Source: Polyangium fumosum (GTDB lineage: Bacteria > Myxococcota_A > Polyangia > Polyangiales > Polyangiaceae). Taken from it: a DNA stretch of 64,000 nt. A program made the position numbers and the translations under genes. The stretch spans positions 1 to 64,000 of the forward strand of contig NZ_SSMQ01000075.1 of assembly GCF_005144585.1 (NCBI RefSeq), written 5' to 3'. Under the pieces are notes generated by a model. The model had not been told where the DNA came from. It ran no database searches and was given only the letters and a program-made list of their open reading frames with translations. Below, in pieces: positions 8,668 to 17,310 of the stretch. Each line of letters begins with the position of its first letter. The stretch's first letter is position 1.

Positions 8668-9656
8668 AGGACACGACGATGACGACCGAGGCCACGATCC
8701 CGGACACGAAGCCCCGCATGGAAGACAATGCCTGCCCTGGTTGTGGCGGGCGCGACGCCGATTTCCTCATTGAGGCCGAGGACGATCTCACCGGCAAACC
8801 CGGCCGGTTTCGCTTCGTGCAGTGCCGTTCGTGTGACCTCGCCTATCAGCGTCCGCGGATCCTCCAGGACGACATCGGCGCGTATTACGACTCCGAGTAC
8901 ATCGCCCATCGCAAAAAGAAGGATTGGGGCGTGTTCACGCCGCTTTATGAATGGGGCATGAACGGGCACGATCGTCGCAAGGTCGAGCTTTGTGGCCAGT
9001 ACGTCTCCCTCCGGCGCGGCATGCGCGTGCTCGACATCGGCTGCGCCGTGGGCAGCTTCCTGCAGATGCTCCGTAAGAAGCACGGGGCCGCCGTGACTGG
9101 CGTCGATTTCAAGGATCTCCGGGAAAATCCGCTGCTCGAAGGCGTCGATTTTCGCCTCGGCGTCCTCGCCGACATCGATTTCGGCGACGCTCGCTTCGAT
9201 CTGATCACGATGTGGCATTTCCTGGAGCACGATTACGAGCCCCTCCAGACGCTGGAGCGCGCGCGGAGCCTGCTCGCGCCCGGGGGGCGTGTCGTCATCG
9301 AGGTGCCGCGCCTCGATTCGACGAGCTTCCGGCTCTTCAAGGACCGCTGGCCGGGGCTCCAGGCGCCACAACACACGGTCCTCTTCGATTGGAAATCGCT
9401 CCGGGCGATGTGCGAGAAGAGCGGCCTCTCGATCGTCGACCACCTGCCCTGGGGCGCCTTCCCGGCTTATTTTTACCTCTTCGCGGGTGCGGCGTTCCAC
9501 GTGCTGCGTGGCAAGGGGCTCGACGTGGGCAAGGCGATCGGCCCGTATTTCGCGGGACAACTTGCGCTTTCGCCGGTCTTGCTCTTCGAAAAACAGCTCA
9601 ACCTGGCCATGCAGACGATCGTCCTCGAACGGCCGTCGTCGGGGACTTCGCCGTGA
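8664..9656 (+). CDS. Class I SAM-dependent methyltransferase with N-terminal zinc-ribbon-like motif
   Basis: 330 aa. The N-terminus has paired cysteines, CPGCGG then CRSCDLAYQRP about 25 residues later, a zinc-ribbon-like element common before the catalytic domain in methyltransferases of surface-polysaccharide and lipid clusters. The SAM-binding core shows motif I VLDIGCAVGSFLQ, then TGVDF, DLITMWHFLEH and LLAPGGRVVIEVPR. The C-terminal 100 residues include an aromatic/hydrophobic patch (PAYFYLFAGAAFHVL) that could contact membrane or a lipid substrate. The ATG overlaps the upstream stop (ATGA). The methyl acceptor is unknown; a head group or chain of the operon's lipid is the natural guess. 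Confidence 0.8.
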   Translation: MKDTTMTTEATIPDTKPRMEDNACPGCGGRDADFLIEAEDDLTGKPGRFRFVQCRSCDLAYQRPRILQDDIGAYYDSEYIAHRKKKDWGVFTPLYEWGMNGHDRRKVELCGQYVSLRRGMRVLDIGCAVGSFLQMLRKKHGAAVTGVDFKDLRENPLLEGVDFRLGVLADIDFGDARFDLITMWHFLEHDYEPLQTLERARSLLAPGGRVVIEVPRLDSTSFRLFKDRWPGLQAPQHTVLFDWKSLRAMCEKSGLSIVDHLPWGAFPAYFYLFAGAAFHVLRGKGLDVGKAIGPYFAGQLALSPVLLFEKQLNLAMQTIVLERPSSGTSP

Positions 9657-9658
9657 AC

Positions 9659-10405
9659 ATGAAGCGGATTCGGGGCGTCGTCGCCCTCGTTTTGACCATT
9701 GGCTTCGTCACGGCCCTCTCGCCGCTGTTCGTCTTGGTACGTCTTCTCCTCGGCAGGCGCGCCGCGGCCGAGGGGCTCGGGGCCTGGGCCGCTTCCGTGG
9801 TCCTTCGCCTCTCGGGCGTCTCCGTCGAAGTGCGCGCGCCAGTGTTTCCGCTGCCAGAGCGCCGCGTCGTGTACGTCTCGAACCACACCTCGTCGATCGA
9901 TCTTTTCGTCTTGCTCTCGTTGCATTTGCCGCGCGCGTGGTTCTTCATGAAGCGTGGCGCGTGGGTGTTTCCGCCGGGCGCGCTCGTCGCTGTGTGTGTC
10001 GGCACGTTTTTTACGGTGCCGCAGGCGTACACCGAAAAACGCCGCAAGCTCTTCGCCGCTGCGTGCGAGGTGCTCCGAGAGACGGGCGATGCGGTGTATT
10101 TGAGCCCGGAAGGGACACGCGTGCTCTCGGGCGGCGTGGGACCGTTCAACAAGGGCGCGTTTCACCTGGCGGCGGCGCTCGGGGCGCCGATGGTACCGCT
10201 TTATCTCGAAATTCCGCGGGCCGAGAACCCCGGGAAGAGCTGGGTCATGACGCGGACGAGGGTGATCGTCCACGTTTTGCCCGAGATCGACACGAGCGGC
10301 TGGCGGCCCGAGACCGCCCGCGAGCACGCCGACGACGTGCGCGGCATCTTCCAGGCCTTCGAGGCCAAGCTCGCCGCGCCAAACCCGGAGCGAGCAGCGG
10401 CGTGA
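9659..10405 (+). CDS. 1-acyl-sn-glycerol-3-phosphate acyltransferase (PlsC family)
   Basis: 248 aa with an N-terminal hydrophobic anchor. The LPLAT motifs are clear: NHTSSID (His76-X4-Asp81, the catalytic HX4D), SPEGTR around residue 150 (phosphate binding), and VPLYLEIPRA. Such enzymes transfer an acyl chain to lysophosphatidate or a related lysolipid at the inner membrane. ATG 9659 is 2 bp after the methyltransferase stop; an in-frame GTG at 9653 overlaps that stop and could be used instead. Its own stop overlaps the following FAAL fusion by 4 bp (GTGA), so acyl transfer is probably the step adjoining that fusion's product. Confidence 0.85.
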   Translation: MKRIRGVVALVLTIGFVTALSPLFVLVRLLLGRRAAAEGLGAWAASVVLRLSGVSVEVRAPVFPLPERRVVYVSNHTSSIDLFVLLSLHLPRAWFFMKRGAWVFPPGALVAVCVGTFFTVPQAYTEKRRKLFAAACEVLRETGDAVYLSPEGTRVLSGGVGPFNKGAFHLAAALGAPMVPLYLEIPRAENPGKSWVMTRTRVIVHVLPEIDTSGWRPETAREHADDVRGIFQAFEAKLAAPNPERAAA

Positions 10406-13400
10406 GCGAAGCATTCACGTTTCTGCCCCTGAAGTTGCGCCAGCGCGCCGAGGTGCGGGGGGACGAACTCGCGCTCGGGTTTCTCGATGACGGCGAGGAG
10501 ATTTCCGCCTCGCTCACGGTGGCTGCGCTCGACGCGCGCGTCGATGACGTGGCCGCCGCCTTGGTCGAGCGTTTTCCCGAGGAAGCGCGGGTGCTCCTGC
10601 TTTTCCCGCCGGGGCTCGATTTCGTGATCGCCTTTCTCGCTTGCCTTCGCGCGGGCAGGGTCGCGGTGCCGGCCATCCCGCCCGACCCTCACAAGCCGGC
10701 GCGCAGCCTCGCGCGGCTCGGCCACCTCGTGGCGAATGCAGGGCCCGCGGGCGTGCTCTCGACGGCCGTGATCTTGCCCTATCGCCCGATCCTCGATGAT
10801 GCCGTGCCCGCGCTCGTGGGTTTGCCCTGGATCGACGTGACGGAGGTCCCGCGCGCGCGCCGTCGTGTCGAGGATCCGCGCGGGGATGGCCTCGCCTTTT
10901 TGCAATACACGTCGGGCTCGACGGCCGCGCCCAAAGGCGTACGTGTGCTGCGGAGCAACCTCTCGCACAACTTGCATGTCATCCACGGCGTCGCGCCGAC
11001 GATTCCGCGCGCCTCCGTGAGCTGGCTCCCGCAGTTCCACGATATGGGGCTCATCGAGGGGATCCTGCTGCCGCTCGACGGCGGCTGGCCGGCGTGGCTC
11101 ATGCCGCCGTGGGTTTTTCTGGAACGACCCCTGCGGTGGCTCCGGGCCATCGAGCGATTCGGCGCGATGCGCAGCGGCGGGCCGAACTTCGCTTACGATC
11201 TCTGCGTGCGGAAGATCGATCCGGCCGCGCGCGAAACGCTCGATCTCTCTTGCTGGGCGCAAGCGTATTGTGGCGCCGAGCCCATTCGCGCGAGCACGCT
11301 CGCCGCGTTCGCGGAGGCGTTTGCGCCATCGCGATTCTCGGCGAAATCGTGGTTTCCCTGTTACGGGCTCGCCGAGCATACCGTGCTCGCTTCCTGCCGG
11401 ACGCACGCGTCCTTCACGGTCGAGCGCCTTTCGGCCGCGGCGCTCGCGCGCGGCGAGGCCGAGGAGGCGGGCGCCGAGCGCACGATCGACGTCGTCTGCG
11501 TGGGGGAAATCCCGCCGCTCGTCACGTTGCGGGTGGTGGATCCGGAGACGCGACGGCCGCTCCCGGACGGGCGCATCGGCGAAATCTGGCTCCAGGGCGG
11601 GAGCGTCGCGGATGGATATTGGGAAGACACGGAGGCGACACGCGGGGTGTTTGGCGCGACGCTCGCATGTCCGGACGGCGAGGCGGGGCCGTTTTTGCGC
11701 TCCAGGGATCTCGGCTATCGACGTGGCGACCGCCTTTTCATCGTGGGGCGTCAAAAAGACGTGCTCATCGTTCGCGGCGAGAATCATCACGCGCACGACG
11801 TCGAGCGCACGGCGGAGGGCGCGCATGCGGCGATCCGGCGGGGCTGCGTCTGCGCCGTGTTGCGCGAGGACGACACGGCGCGAGGGGAGCCGCGGCCCGT
11901 CGTGATTTGTGAGGTCGACGATCGGCTCGGCGAGGCCGGCCGCGCCGCGGTGATCGCGGCGGTCCATCGCGCCGTGTCGTTCGAGCATGGGATCTTCGTC
12001 GACGTCGCGCTCGTCCCGAAACACACATTGCCGAAGACGTCGTCGGGCAAGCTCCAGCGGCGGGCCACCGAGGCGCTCTTGCGCGCCGGCGAGATCCAAA
12101 TACCCGTCCGTCCGCCTCCTGCGGCGGATCTTTTGTCAGGGGAGGGGAGCCCGCTGCGTGCGGCGCATCTCGTGCTTGCGAGGGCCACGGGGCTTTCGCT
12201 CGATGAAATCGACGTCGAGGCGCCGCCCGCGCGTTTGCCGCTCGACTCGCTGAAGGCCGCGGACGCAGCGGCTGCGCTGGGGGATTTGCTGGGTCGCACG
12301 ATTTCGCTCGACGTATGGGGGCGCGCGCCGTCCTTGCGGGCTCTCGTGGAGGGAACGGGGATGCTCGATGCGCCCTGGAGCGAGGATCTCGAGTGGCCCC
12401 TGCCGCGGTCGGAGCCGCGTCGAGCGGGCCGCGAAACGATTCTCGTCACCGGCGGGACGGGGTTCGTGGGGCGCGCCATCGTCGCCGAGCTCGTGCGGCG
12501 CGACAAACGCGTGCTCGTGCTGGCGAGGGGAGCGAACGGGGCCTCGGGATTGGCCGGGGACGTCTCCTTGCCGAAGCTCGGGCTCGGGGAGGATCGGTAT
12601 CGCGCGCTCGTCGCGGAGCTCGACGGGGTCGTGCACGTGGCGGGGGCCGTGAACTGGGTCTTGCCCTATTCGTCGCTCGCGCCCACGAATGCCTTCGGGA
12701 CGGCCGAGGTGATTGCCCTGTGCGCCGCCGCGGGGGCGCGGCTCGTCCACGTGTCCTCGCAGATCGTATGTCACGACGGCGCGGCTGCGCCGGGGGACAT
12801 CCTGGGCGACGACGAACCCCCCGCGGCCCTCCGCGCGCGGCTCCCGCGTTTGCCGCTCGGGTATGCGTCCTCGAAGGCCGTGGCCGAGCTCCTCGTGGAT
12901 CGGGCGCGGGAAGAGGCAGGGCTCTCGGCCACGATCGTGCGGCCTTCGCTCGTGCTCGGCGGGAGGGACGGCGAGGCGAGCGTGGATGATGTGGTGGCCC
13001 TTTTGCTCCGCGCATGCGTCGAGGCGGGCGCGGCCCCGGACCTCGATTTGCCGTTTTCGGTTTGTCCACGGGATCACCTGGCGCGGGTCCTGGCGGACCT
13101 CGTCGAAACGGGTCCTGCGCTCGTCCACGTGGGCGACGAGTCGCGTGGGCTCCGCGAGGTGGTCGCGTGGCTGGCGCTCGCGGGGTACGATGTCGCGTTG
13201 ATGCCGTGGGAGACGTGGCTCGCCCGCGTGGAGGTCCTGGGGCTTCATCGGCGCGGAGCTTTGCGAGGACTATGGCCGTTTTTCCGCGCCGGCACGTTGC
13301 GGAAATTCGAGCGCTCGCGTCGCGCATCGATATCGGTTGCGCCTGCCTTCCGCGGGGCCGAGCCCGTGGATCCTGCTTTCCTCGACGAGCGTGTCGCTGC

Positions 13401-14574
13401 GTGGCAAGCCGCCTCCGCGCTCCCGCCCCCGCCCCGGCGCGGCGCACGCGCGACCGCGGCCTCCCGCGCGCTCCCGCAGGCCCCTCGGCGGGTCGTGGTC
13501 GACGGCGTATCGCATGAGGTCACCTCGGCCCGCGTGATGCCAGCCATCACGGGCAGCGGCCTTTTGAGCCGCCTTGCTTGCGGGTTCTGTGATCGCCCGG
13601 TCGGCGTGTATCCGGCGACATTGACGCTCGACGACGGCCGCGTCCTCGACGTCGTCCTCAAAGCGTCGGCCCGCGGCGACGAGCTCCGCGCCCTTTGCAC
13701 CGGCGTCGCGCGTGCTTCGAGCCCCGCGCTCGCCGCTGCGCTGGAGACGCATGGTCATTGGCTCGATGTCGCGGACGCCCATACCCGCGAACGCGCGTTG
13801 TATGGGCTCAACCACGCCGCGCTCGCCCGCGTGCGGCCTCGCTGTTTCTCCTCGCCGGCAGCAGCGAAGGATCTTCCGTTGGTGCTCGAACGATTGCACC
13901 CAGGGGATCAGGTGGTCGCGCTCGACGCAGTCGCCGAGCCCTGGACCATTGATGCCGTGCGGCGAGCGGTGCGGGGGCTCGGGCGATTGCATGAGGCTTT
14001 GCGAGGGCCTGCCGCGGCGCTGTCCGTGGTGCCCTGGGCGCGTGGCGCGGGGACACGCGCGGCGGAGCTCGTGTCGCTTTGGGACGCCCTCTTCGGGCAC
14101 GCGCGGACGCGGATCGACGCGGACGTCGCGGCGGCGGCGGCGCCCCTGCTCGACGACGTTGGCTGGGCCGAGGCGCTCGCCGTGGTGCCGGCGACGCTGC
14201 TGCACAATGACGTCAATCCGCGCAACCTCGCATTGCGGCGGGGGGAATCGGACGGGGAGATCGTTCTTTATGACTGGGAGCTCTCGGCGCTCGGGCCCGG
14301 GACGCGGGATCTCGCGGAGCTTCTTTGCTGGACGTTGTCTCCGGAGGTGAGCGCGGAAGAGGTGTTTTCCCTCGTGCGGGCGCACGCCGAGATGGCCGCG
14401 CCGGGGCTCGATGACGATGTCCTGCGTGCCGCGTTCGGCGCTTCGCTCGCGTGGCTCTTTTTCGATCGCTTAACCACGTACACGGTGGTGTCACCGGTGT
14501 TCGAACTGCCGTGGCTCGGGCGTGTGCTGGCGACGTGGCGGAGGCTCGTCCGGATGTTTGCGCCGCCTGCATGA
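10402..14574 (+). CDS. Fatty acyl-AMP ligase / acyl carrier / thioester reductase / APH-type kinase fusion
   Basis: 1390 aa, last gene of the operon, GTG start overlapping the plsC-like stop. Domains in order: (1) FAAL, about 1-585, with YTSGSTAAPKG (169 on), SWLPQFHDMGLIEG, GPNFAYDLCVRKI and C-terminal PKTSSGKLQRR; it adenylates a fatty acid. (2) A carrier-protein-like segment, about 590-660, with LPLDSLKA and Ser616 as predicted phosphopantetheine site. (3) NAD(P)-dependent thioester reductase, about 675-1010, with TGGTGFVG (683-690) and Tyr821-X3-Lys825; it should release the chain as aldehyde or alcohol. (4) An aminoglycoside-phosphotransferase/choline-kinase-like domain, about 1040-1390, with HNDVNPRN (His1268, Asp1270, Asn1275) and Asp1291 in LYDWE, both catalytic Asp intact. 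The first three domains recall myxobacterial ElbD of ether-lipid synthesis; the kinase tail is unusual. Confidence 0.9.
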   Translation: MSEAFTFLPLKLRQRAEVRGDELALGFLDDGEEISASLTVAALDARVDDVAAALVERFPEEARVLLLFPPGLDFVIAFLACLRAGRVAVPAIPPDPHKPARSLARLGHLVANAGPAGVLSTAVILPYRPILDDAVPALVGLPWIDVTEVPRARRRVEDPRGDGLAFLQYTSGSTAAPKGVRVLRSNLSHNLHVIHGVAPTIPRASVSWLPQFHDMGLIEGILLPLDGGWPAWLMPPWVFLERPLRWLRAIERFGAMRSGGPNFAYDLCVRKIDPAARETLDLSCWAQAYCGAEPIRASTLAAFAEAFAPSRFSAKSWFPCYGLAEHTVLASCRTHASFTVERLSAAALARGEAEEAGAERTIDVVCVGEIPPLVTLRVVDPETRRPLPDGRIGEIWLQGGSVADGYWEDTEATRGVFGATLACPDGEAGPFLRSRDLGYRRGDRLFIVGRQKDVLIVRGENHHAHDVERTAEGAHAAIRRGCVCAVLREDDTARGEPRPVVICEVDDRLGEAGRAAVIAAVHRAVSFEHGIFVDVALVPKHTLPKTSSGKLQRRATEALLRAGEIQIPVRPPPAADLLSGEGSPLRAAHLVLARATGLSLDEIDVEAPPARLPLDSLKAADAAAALGDLLGRTISLDVWGRAPSLRALVEGTGMLDAPWSEDLEWPLPRSEPRRAGRETILVTGGTGFVGRAIVAELVRRDKRVLVLARGANGASGLAGDVSLPKLGLGEDRYRALVAELDGVVHVAGAVNWVLPYSSLAPTNAFGTAEVIALCAAAGARLVHVSSQIVCHDGAAAPGDILGDDEPPAALRARLPRLPLGYASSKAVAELLVDRAREEAGLSATIVRPSLVLGGRDGEASVDDVVALLLRACVEAGAAPDLDLPFSVCPRDHLARVLADLVETGPALVHVGDESRGLREVVAWLALAGYDVALMPWETWLARVEVLGLHRRGALRGLWPFFRAGTLRKFERSRRASISVAPAFRGAEPVDPAFLDERVAAWQAASALPPPPRRGARATAASRALPQAPRRVVVDGVSHEVTSARVMPAITGSGLLSRLACGFCDRPVGVYPATLTLDDGRVLDVVLKASARGDELRALCTGVARASSPALAAALETHGHWLDVADAHTRERALYGLNHAALARVRPRCFSSPAAAKDLPLVLERLHPGDQVVALDAVAEPWTIDAVRRAVRGLGRLHEALRGPAAALSVVPWARGAGTRAAELVSLWDALFGHARTRIDADVAAAAAPLLDDVGWAEALAVVPATLLHNDVNPRNLALRRGESDGEIVLYDWELSALGPGTRDLAELLCWTLSPEVSAEEVFSLVRAHAEMAAPGLDDDVLRAAFGASLAWLFFDRLTTYTVVSPVFELPWLGRVLATWRRLVRMFAPPA

Positions 14575-14576
14575 GC

Positions 14577-15098
14577 TCAGCGATCCCGCGCGCGGCGCGG
14601 CGTCGGCCAACGACGCTCGACCATGGGACTTTCGGGACGAACCGGGGCCGGGATGCATGGGCTGTCGCAGACGAGGTTCACCTCGCCCGCCGTGTCGTCG
14701 GCGCGCGCGCGGGGCTCCGCGAGGGCCGCGCGGACGTTCTCGACGAGCACGTCGAGGCCCGCGCTCTTCGCGACGAAAGGCACATGCAGGGCCTTCGCGA
14801 GCGCGGCGAGCATGTCCGACCTCATGTCGGAGCAGAGCATCACGCGGGTATGCCCGAGGCCAAAGGCGTCACGAATCATCCGCACCAGAAGGCAACCGTC
14901 GACCTTCGGCATGTTGACGTCGATCACGACGAGCTCACAACGCGTGGCCCGTACGGCCTGGAGCGTGCCGAGCGGCCCTTGATGAAAAGCCGCGTCGAGG
15001 TCCTCGGCCAGGAGCCGCCGCAGCACCTCCTTGCCGAAAACGGGATCGTCGTCGACCAATAAAATCCGCGCTTCCCCCACCATATCCAATCGAGTCAT
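14577..15098 (-). CDS. Stand-alone response-regulator receiver domain protein
   Basis: 173 aa. Receiver domain, residues about 10-125: acidic pocket LLVDDDP, phospho-acceptor Asp in VVIDVNMPKVDG, and the conserved Lys in FVAKSAG. The usual Thr/Ser position reads CSDM, which still supplies a Ser. No output domain follows, only a roughly 45-residue Pro/Arg-rich tail, so it probably works by protein-protein contact as a CheY-like or hybrid-pathway receiver. It converges on the FAAL fusion, the two stops lying 2 bp apart. Start at ATG 15098 or in-frame ATG 15083; neither has a strong ribosome site. Dyads lie upstream (15121-15182). The partner kinase is not in the window. Confidence 0.85.
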   Translation of the reverse strand: MTRLDMVGEARILLVDDDPVFGKEVLRRLLAEDLDAAFHQGPLGTLQAVRATRCELVVIDVNMPKVDGCLLVRMIRDAFGLGHTRVMLCSDMRSDMLAALAKALHVPFVAKSAGLDVLVENVRAALAEPRARADDTAGEVNLVCDSPCIPAPVRPESPMVERRWPTPRRARDR

Positions 15099-15120
15099 TC
15101 ATCACCGGAAGTCGCCCGTC

Positions 15121-15182
15121 AAGGAGGTACGCGTACTCCTTTCGTATTTCACGATGGATAGACCATGACGTATCCGTACGTC
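15121..15182. promoter_or_regulatory. Two dyads upstream of the receiver gene
   Basis: Bases 15121-15141 form a near-perfect palindrome: AAGGA, one extra G, the self-complementary GTACGCGTAC, then TCCTT. Bases 15167-15182 form GACGTA-TCCG-TACGTC. Both sit 5' of the minus-strand receiver gene, the first 23 bp before its start, where an operator would lie. No regulator is known; assignment is by position and symmetry only. Confidence 0.35.
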
Positions 15183-15223
15183 TGGATGGGCAACGATACG
15201 GCGTGGACACAACGCATTCAGGG

Positions 15224-15249
15224 CATCGAATTCGCTACCGAATTCGATG
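15224..15249 (-). terminator. Hairpin directly after the GNAT stop
   Basis: A perfect 11-bp stem (CATCGAATTCG / CGAATTCGATG) with a 4-nt loop abuts the minus-strand GNAT stop codon at 15250. There is no U-tract, which is normal in very high-GC genomes. Confidence 0.55.
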
Positions 15250-15795
15250 TCAGCCGATCCGGAGTGACATCGAAATGTCGGTCACCTGCATCCCCGAATC
15301 GATCCGGAACGCGTCCTTGCGCTTGCCGTTCTCCACGAAGCCCATCCGCTGGTAGAGGCTCCGGGCGGGGAGGTTGTGCTCGAAGACGCCGAGGTCGATC
15401 CAGGCGACCTTGCCCGTGCGTTTCGCCCAGCCGATCGCGGCCTCCATCAATTGCTGGCCGTGGCCCTTCCGCGTATACCCCCGCTCGATGCCCATGCCGA
15501 GGATCGCGCGGTGCATCTCCGCCGAGAAACGCCCGCCGCGGAGCTCGAGGTGCCCCACGACCCAGCCCCGCACAGGCTCGACGAGCAGGAAACACCGGCC
15601 CCAGAGCGACTCCTCCAGTGCGCGCTCCCAGCGCTGCCGCGCGTGCTCTCGGACGCTCGCGCGCTCGGGCGAACGCGAGATCGCGAAATGCAACGAGCCC
15701 TCGCGTCCGCTCTCGGCCGAGTGGCGGACGATGTGATCGGCGAATCCGTCGAGGTCCGTGCGGTCCGCGAGGCGGATGAAAGGGCGGCCCGACAT
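15250..15795 (-). CDS. GNAT family N-acetyltransferase
   Basis: 181 aa, usual for a single-domain GNAT. The acetyl-CoA pyrophosphate loop is MGIERGYTRKGHGQQLMEAAI, a variant of R/Q-x-x-G-x-G/A. The C-terminal strand and helix read WIDLGVFEHNLPARSLYQRMGFVENG, typical of the RimJ/RimI-like branch where the Y-x-x-x-GF segment closes the CoA pocket. Acceptor unknown: protein N-terminus, antibiotic or small amine are all possible. Transcribed alone; 121 bp separate it from the divergent lipoprotein gene. Confidence 0.85.
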   Translation of the reverse strand: MSGRPFIRLADRTDLDGFADHIVRHSAESGREGSLHFAISRSPERASVREHARQRWERALEESLWGRCFLLVEPVRGWVVGHLELRGGRFSAEMHRAILGMGIERGYTRKGHGQQLMEAAIGWAKRTGKVAWIDLGVFEHNLPARSLYQRMGFVENGKRKDAFRIDSGMQVTDISMSLRIG

Positions 15796-15916
15796 GGGAG
15801 ATCCGCTCCAACCTGTACCGCTCCCACGTCCCAGCGACCAGGGGGATCGAGGGTCGAGGTCGTCCGGCGCGCGAGGTCGAGGCCCCGGGTCGTCTGTTTT
15901 GTACTAGGCTCCGCCC

Positions 15917-16537
15917 GTGCCCCGGTTCGTGACCTTCGCGTGCCTCGCCTTCGCCCTCGCCGCGTGCGGCGGCTCCGCCATGCCCGACCCGAAGGACGCC
16001 GTGAAGGCCTACGCCGACGCGGCCGCGCGCGGCGACGCCGACGCGATCCACGGCATGATGACCACGAAAGGCCAGCGGAGCCTCTCGCGCGAGGACGTGC
16101 GGCGCATCGTGGCCGAGGAGCGCAGCGAGCTCGCCGATCAGGCCAAGGCCCTCGCTGCGCCCGCCGTGACGATCAAGGCCCACGCCCGCATGCGATACGC
16201 GGACGGCGAGGACGCGACGCTGGAGCTCGAAGGCGGGGTCTTCCGGATCTCGGCCGCCGACGCGCTGCCCGCCGGCGCGAAGACGCCCGCGCAGGCGCTC
16301 GAGCAGCTCCGGCGTGTCCTCGCGCGGCGCAGCTACGCCGGGCTTTTGCGGGTCCTCTCGCCGTCCACGCGAAGCGCGATCGAGAACGATCTGCGCTCGC
16401 TCGTCGAAGGGCTCGAGCATCCGGAGGGCCTGGAGGTGCAGGTCGCCGGCGATCGCGCGACCGTGCAGGTGCCGGGTGGCCACGAGGTGAAGCTGCGCCG
16501 CGAGGCGGGCGTCTGGCACGTGGAGGATTTCGATTGA
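15917..16537 (+). CDS. Predicted lipoprotein, first gene of a three-gene operon
   Basis: 206 aa. Signal peptide RFVTFACLAFALAAC with lipobox Cys17. The mature protein starts DPKDAVKAYADAAARGDADAIHGMM, resembling the start of NTF2-like/SnoaL-like periplasmic domains, and a later WHVEDFD segment fits a second such fold. I infer an accessory lipoprotein and cannot name a function. It overlaps the next gene by one base (TGATG), which together with the DUF4159-like and VWA-like genes suggests one transcription unit. Confidence 0.7.
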   Translation: MPRFVTFACLAFALAACGGSAMPDPKDAVKAYADAAARGDADAIHGMMTTKGQRSLSREDVRRIVAEERSELADQAKALAAPAVTIKAHARMRYADGEDATLELEGGVFRISAADALPAGAKTPAQALEQLRRVLARRSYAGLLRVLSPSTRSAIENDLRSLVEGLEHPEGLEVQVAGDRATVQVPGGHEVKLRREAGVWHVEDFD

Positions 16538-17310
16538 TGCGCGCGCGGGTGAGCTCGGTCCTCCTCGTGCTCGTGGCGCTCCTGCTCGTCGCGCTCGTGC
16601 CGCGGCCGTCGCGGGCCTTCGGGGAGGAAGGGGCGTTCAATCCGCGGATCCTGCTCACGGGGACGGCGCGCTGGGAAGGCGCGCGAACGACGGGGCCCGC
16701 GCGCTGGTCCGAGGAGCTCACGCGACGCACGAGCGCGCCCGCGCGCCTCACGCCCACGACGGTGCGCGCCGACGCGCCCGCGCTGCTCGCCGAGCCGTTT
16801 GCGATCTGGGGCGGTGAGGACGACGTGCCCGCCCTGACCGAGCGCGAGGTGCTCGGCATCCGGCGCTTCCTCGCGCTCGGCGGCGTGCTCTTCGTCGACG
16901 ATTTCGCCCCCGAGTCGGCCGCGTTCGGCAAGGCCGCGCGGCGCGAGCTTGCCCGCGTGTTGCCTGACGGCGCGCCGATCCCGATCGGCACGGAGAACGT
17001 GCTGTTCCGCTCGTTTTACCTGCTCCGTCGCGCCGTCGGGCGTGTCGAGGGCGAGCCGAAGCTCGAAGCGATCCTGCGCGGCGGCGTGCCGCAGGTGATC
17101 TTCGCCAAGCACGACGTGCTCGGCGCGCTCGCCCGCGCGGCGAACGGGACGCATCCGTTCGTCGTGGTGCCGAACGGCGAGCCGCAACGCGAGCAGGCCG
17201 CGCGGCTCGCGGTGAACGTGGCGATGTTCGTGCTCTGCTCGAACTACAAAGACGATCAGGTGCACGCGCCCTTCCTGATGCGGCGCCGTGCGGCGGAGCC
17301 TTCGCCATGA
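16537..17310 (+). CDS. DUF4159-like periplasmic protein
   Basis: 257 aa with an N-terminal signal segment (SVLLVLVALLLVALVPRPSRAFG). The body resembles DUF4159 proteins: FNPRILLTG at the start, LGIRRFLALGGVLFVDDFAP in the middle, and conserved FRSFYLL and VPQVIFAKHDVLGA stretches. In many bacteria DUF4159 proteins sit beside MoxR ATPases and VWA-domain membrane proteins, in an uncharacterised envelope system. Here the VWA-like partner follows directly, overlapping by 4 bp; no MoxR ATPase gene is in the window. Confidence 0.7.
   Translation: MRARVSSVLLVLVALLLVALVPRPSRAFGEEGAFNPRILLTGTARWEGARTTGPARWSEELTRRTSAPARLTPTTVRADAPALLAEPFAIWGGEDDVPALTEREVLGIRRFLALGGVLFVDDFAPESAAFGKAARRELARVLPDGAPIPIGTENVLFRSFYLLRRAVGRVEGEPKLEAILRGGVPQVIFAKHDVLGALARAANGTHPFVVVPNGEPQREQAARLAVNVAMFVLCSNYKDDQVHAPFLMRRRAAEPSP

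Noticed and set aside
10201..12099. 632-residue antisense frame opposite the FAAL fusion
   Set aside because: Shadow of the FAAL coding strand with no recognisable motif.
14935..15210. 91-residue minus-strand frame overlapping the receiver gene start
   Set aside because: Different frame from the receiver domain, Arg/Gly-rich, no motif.
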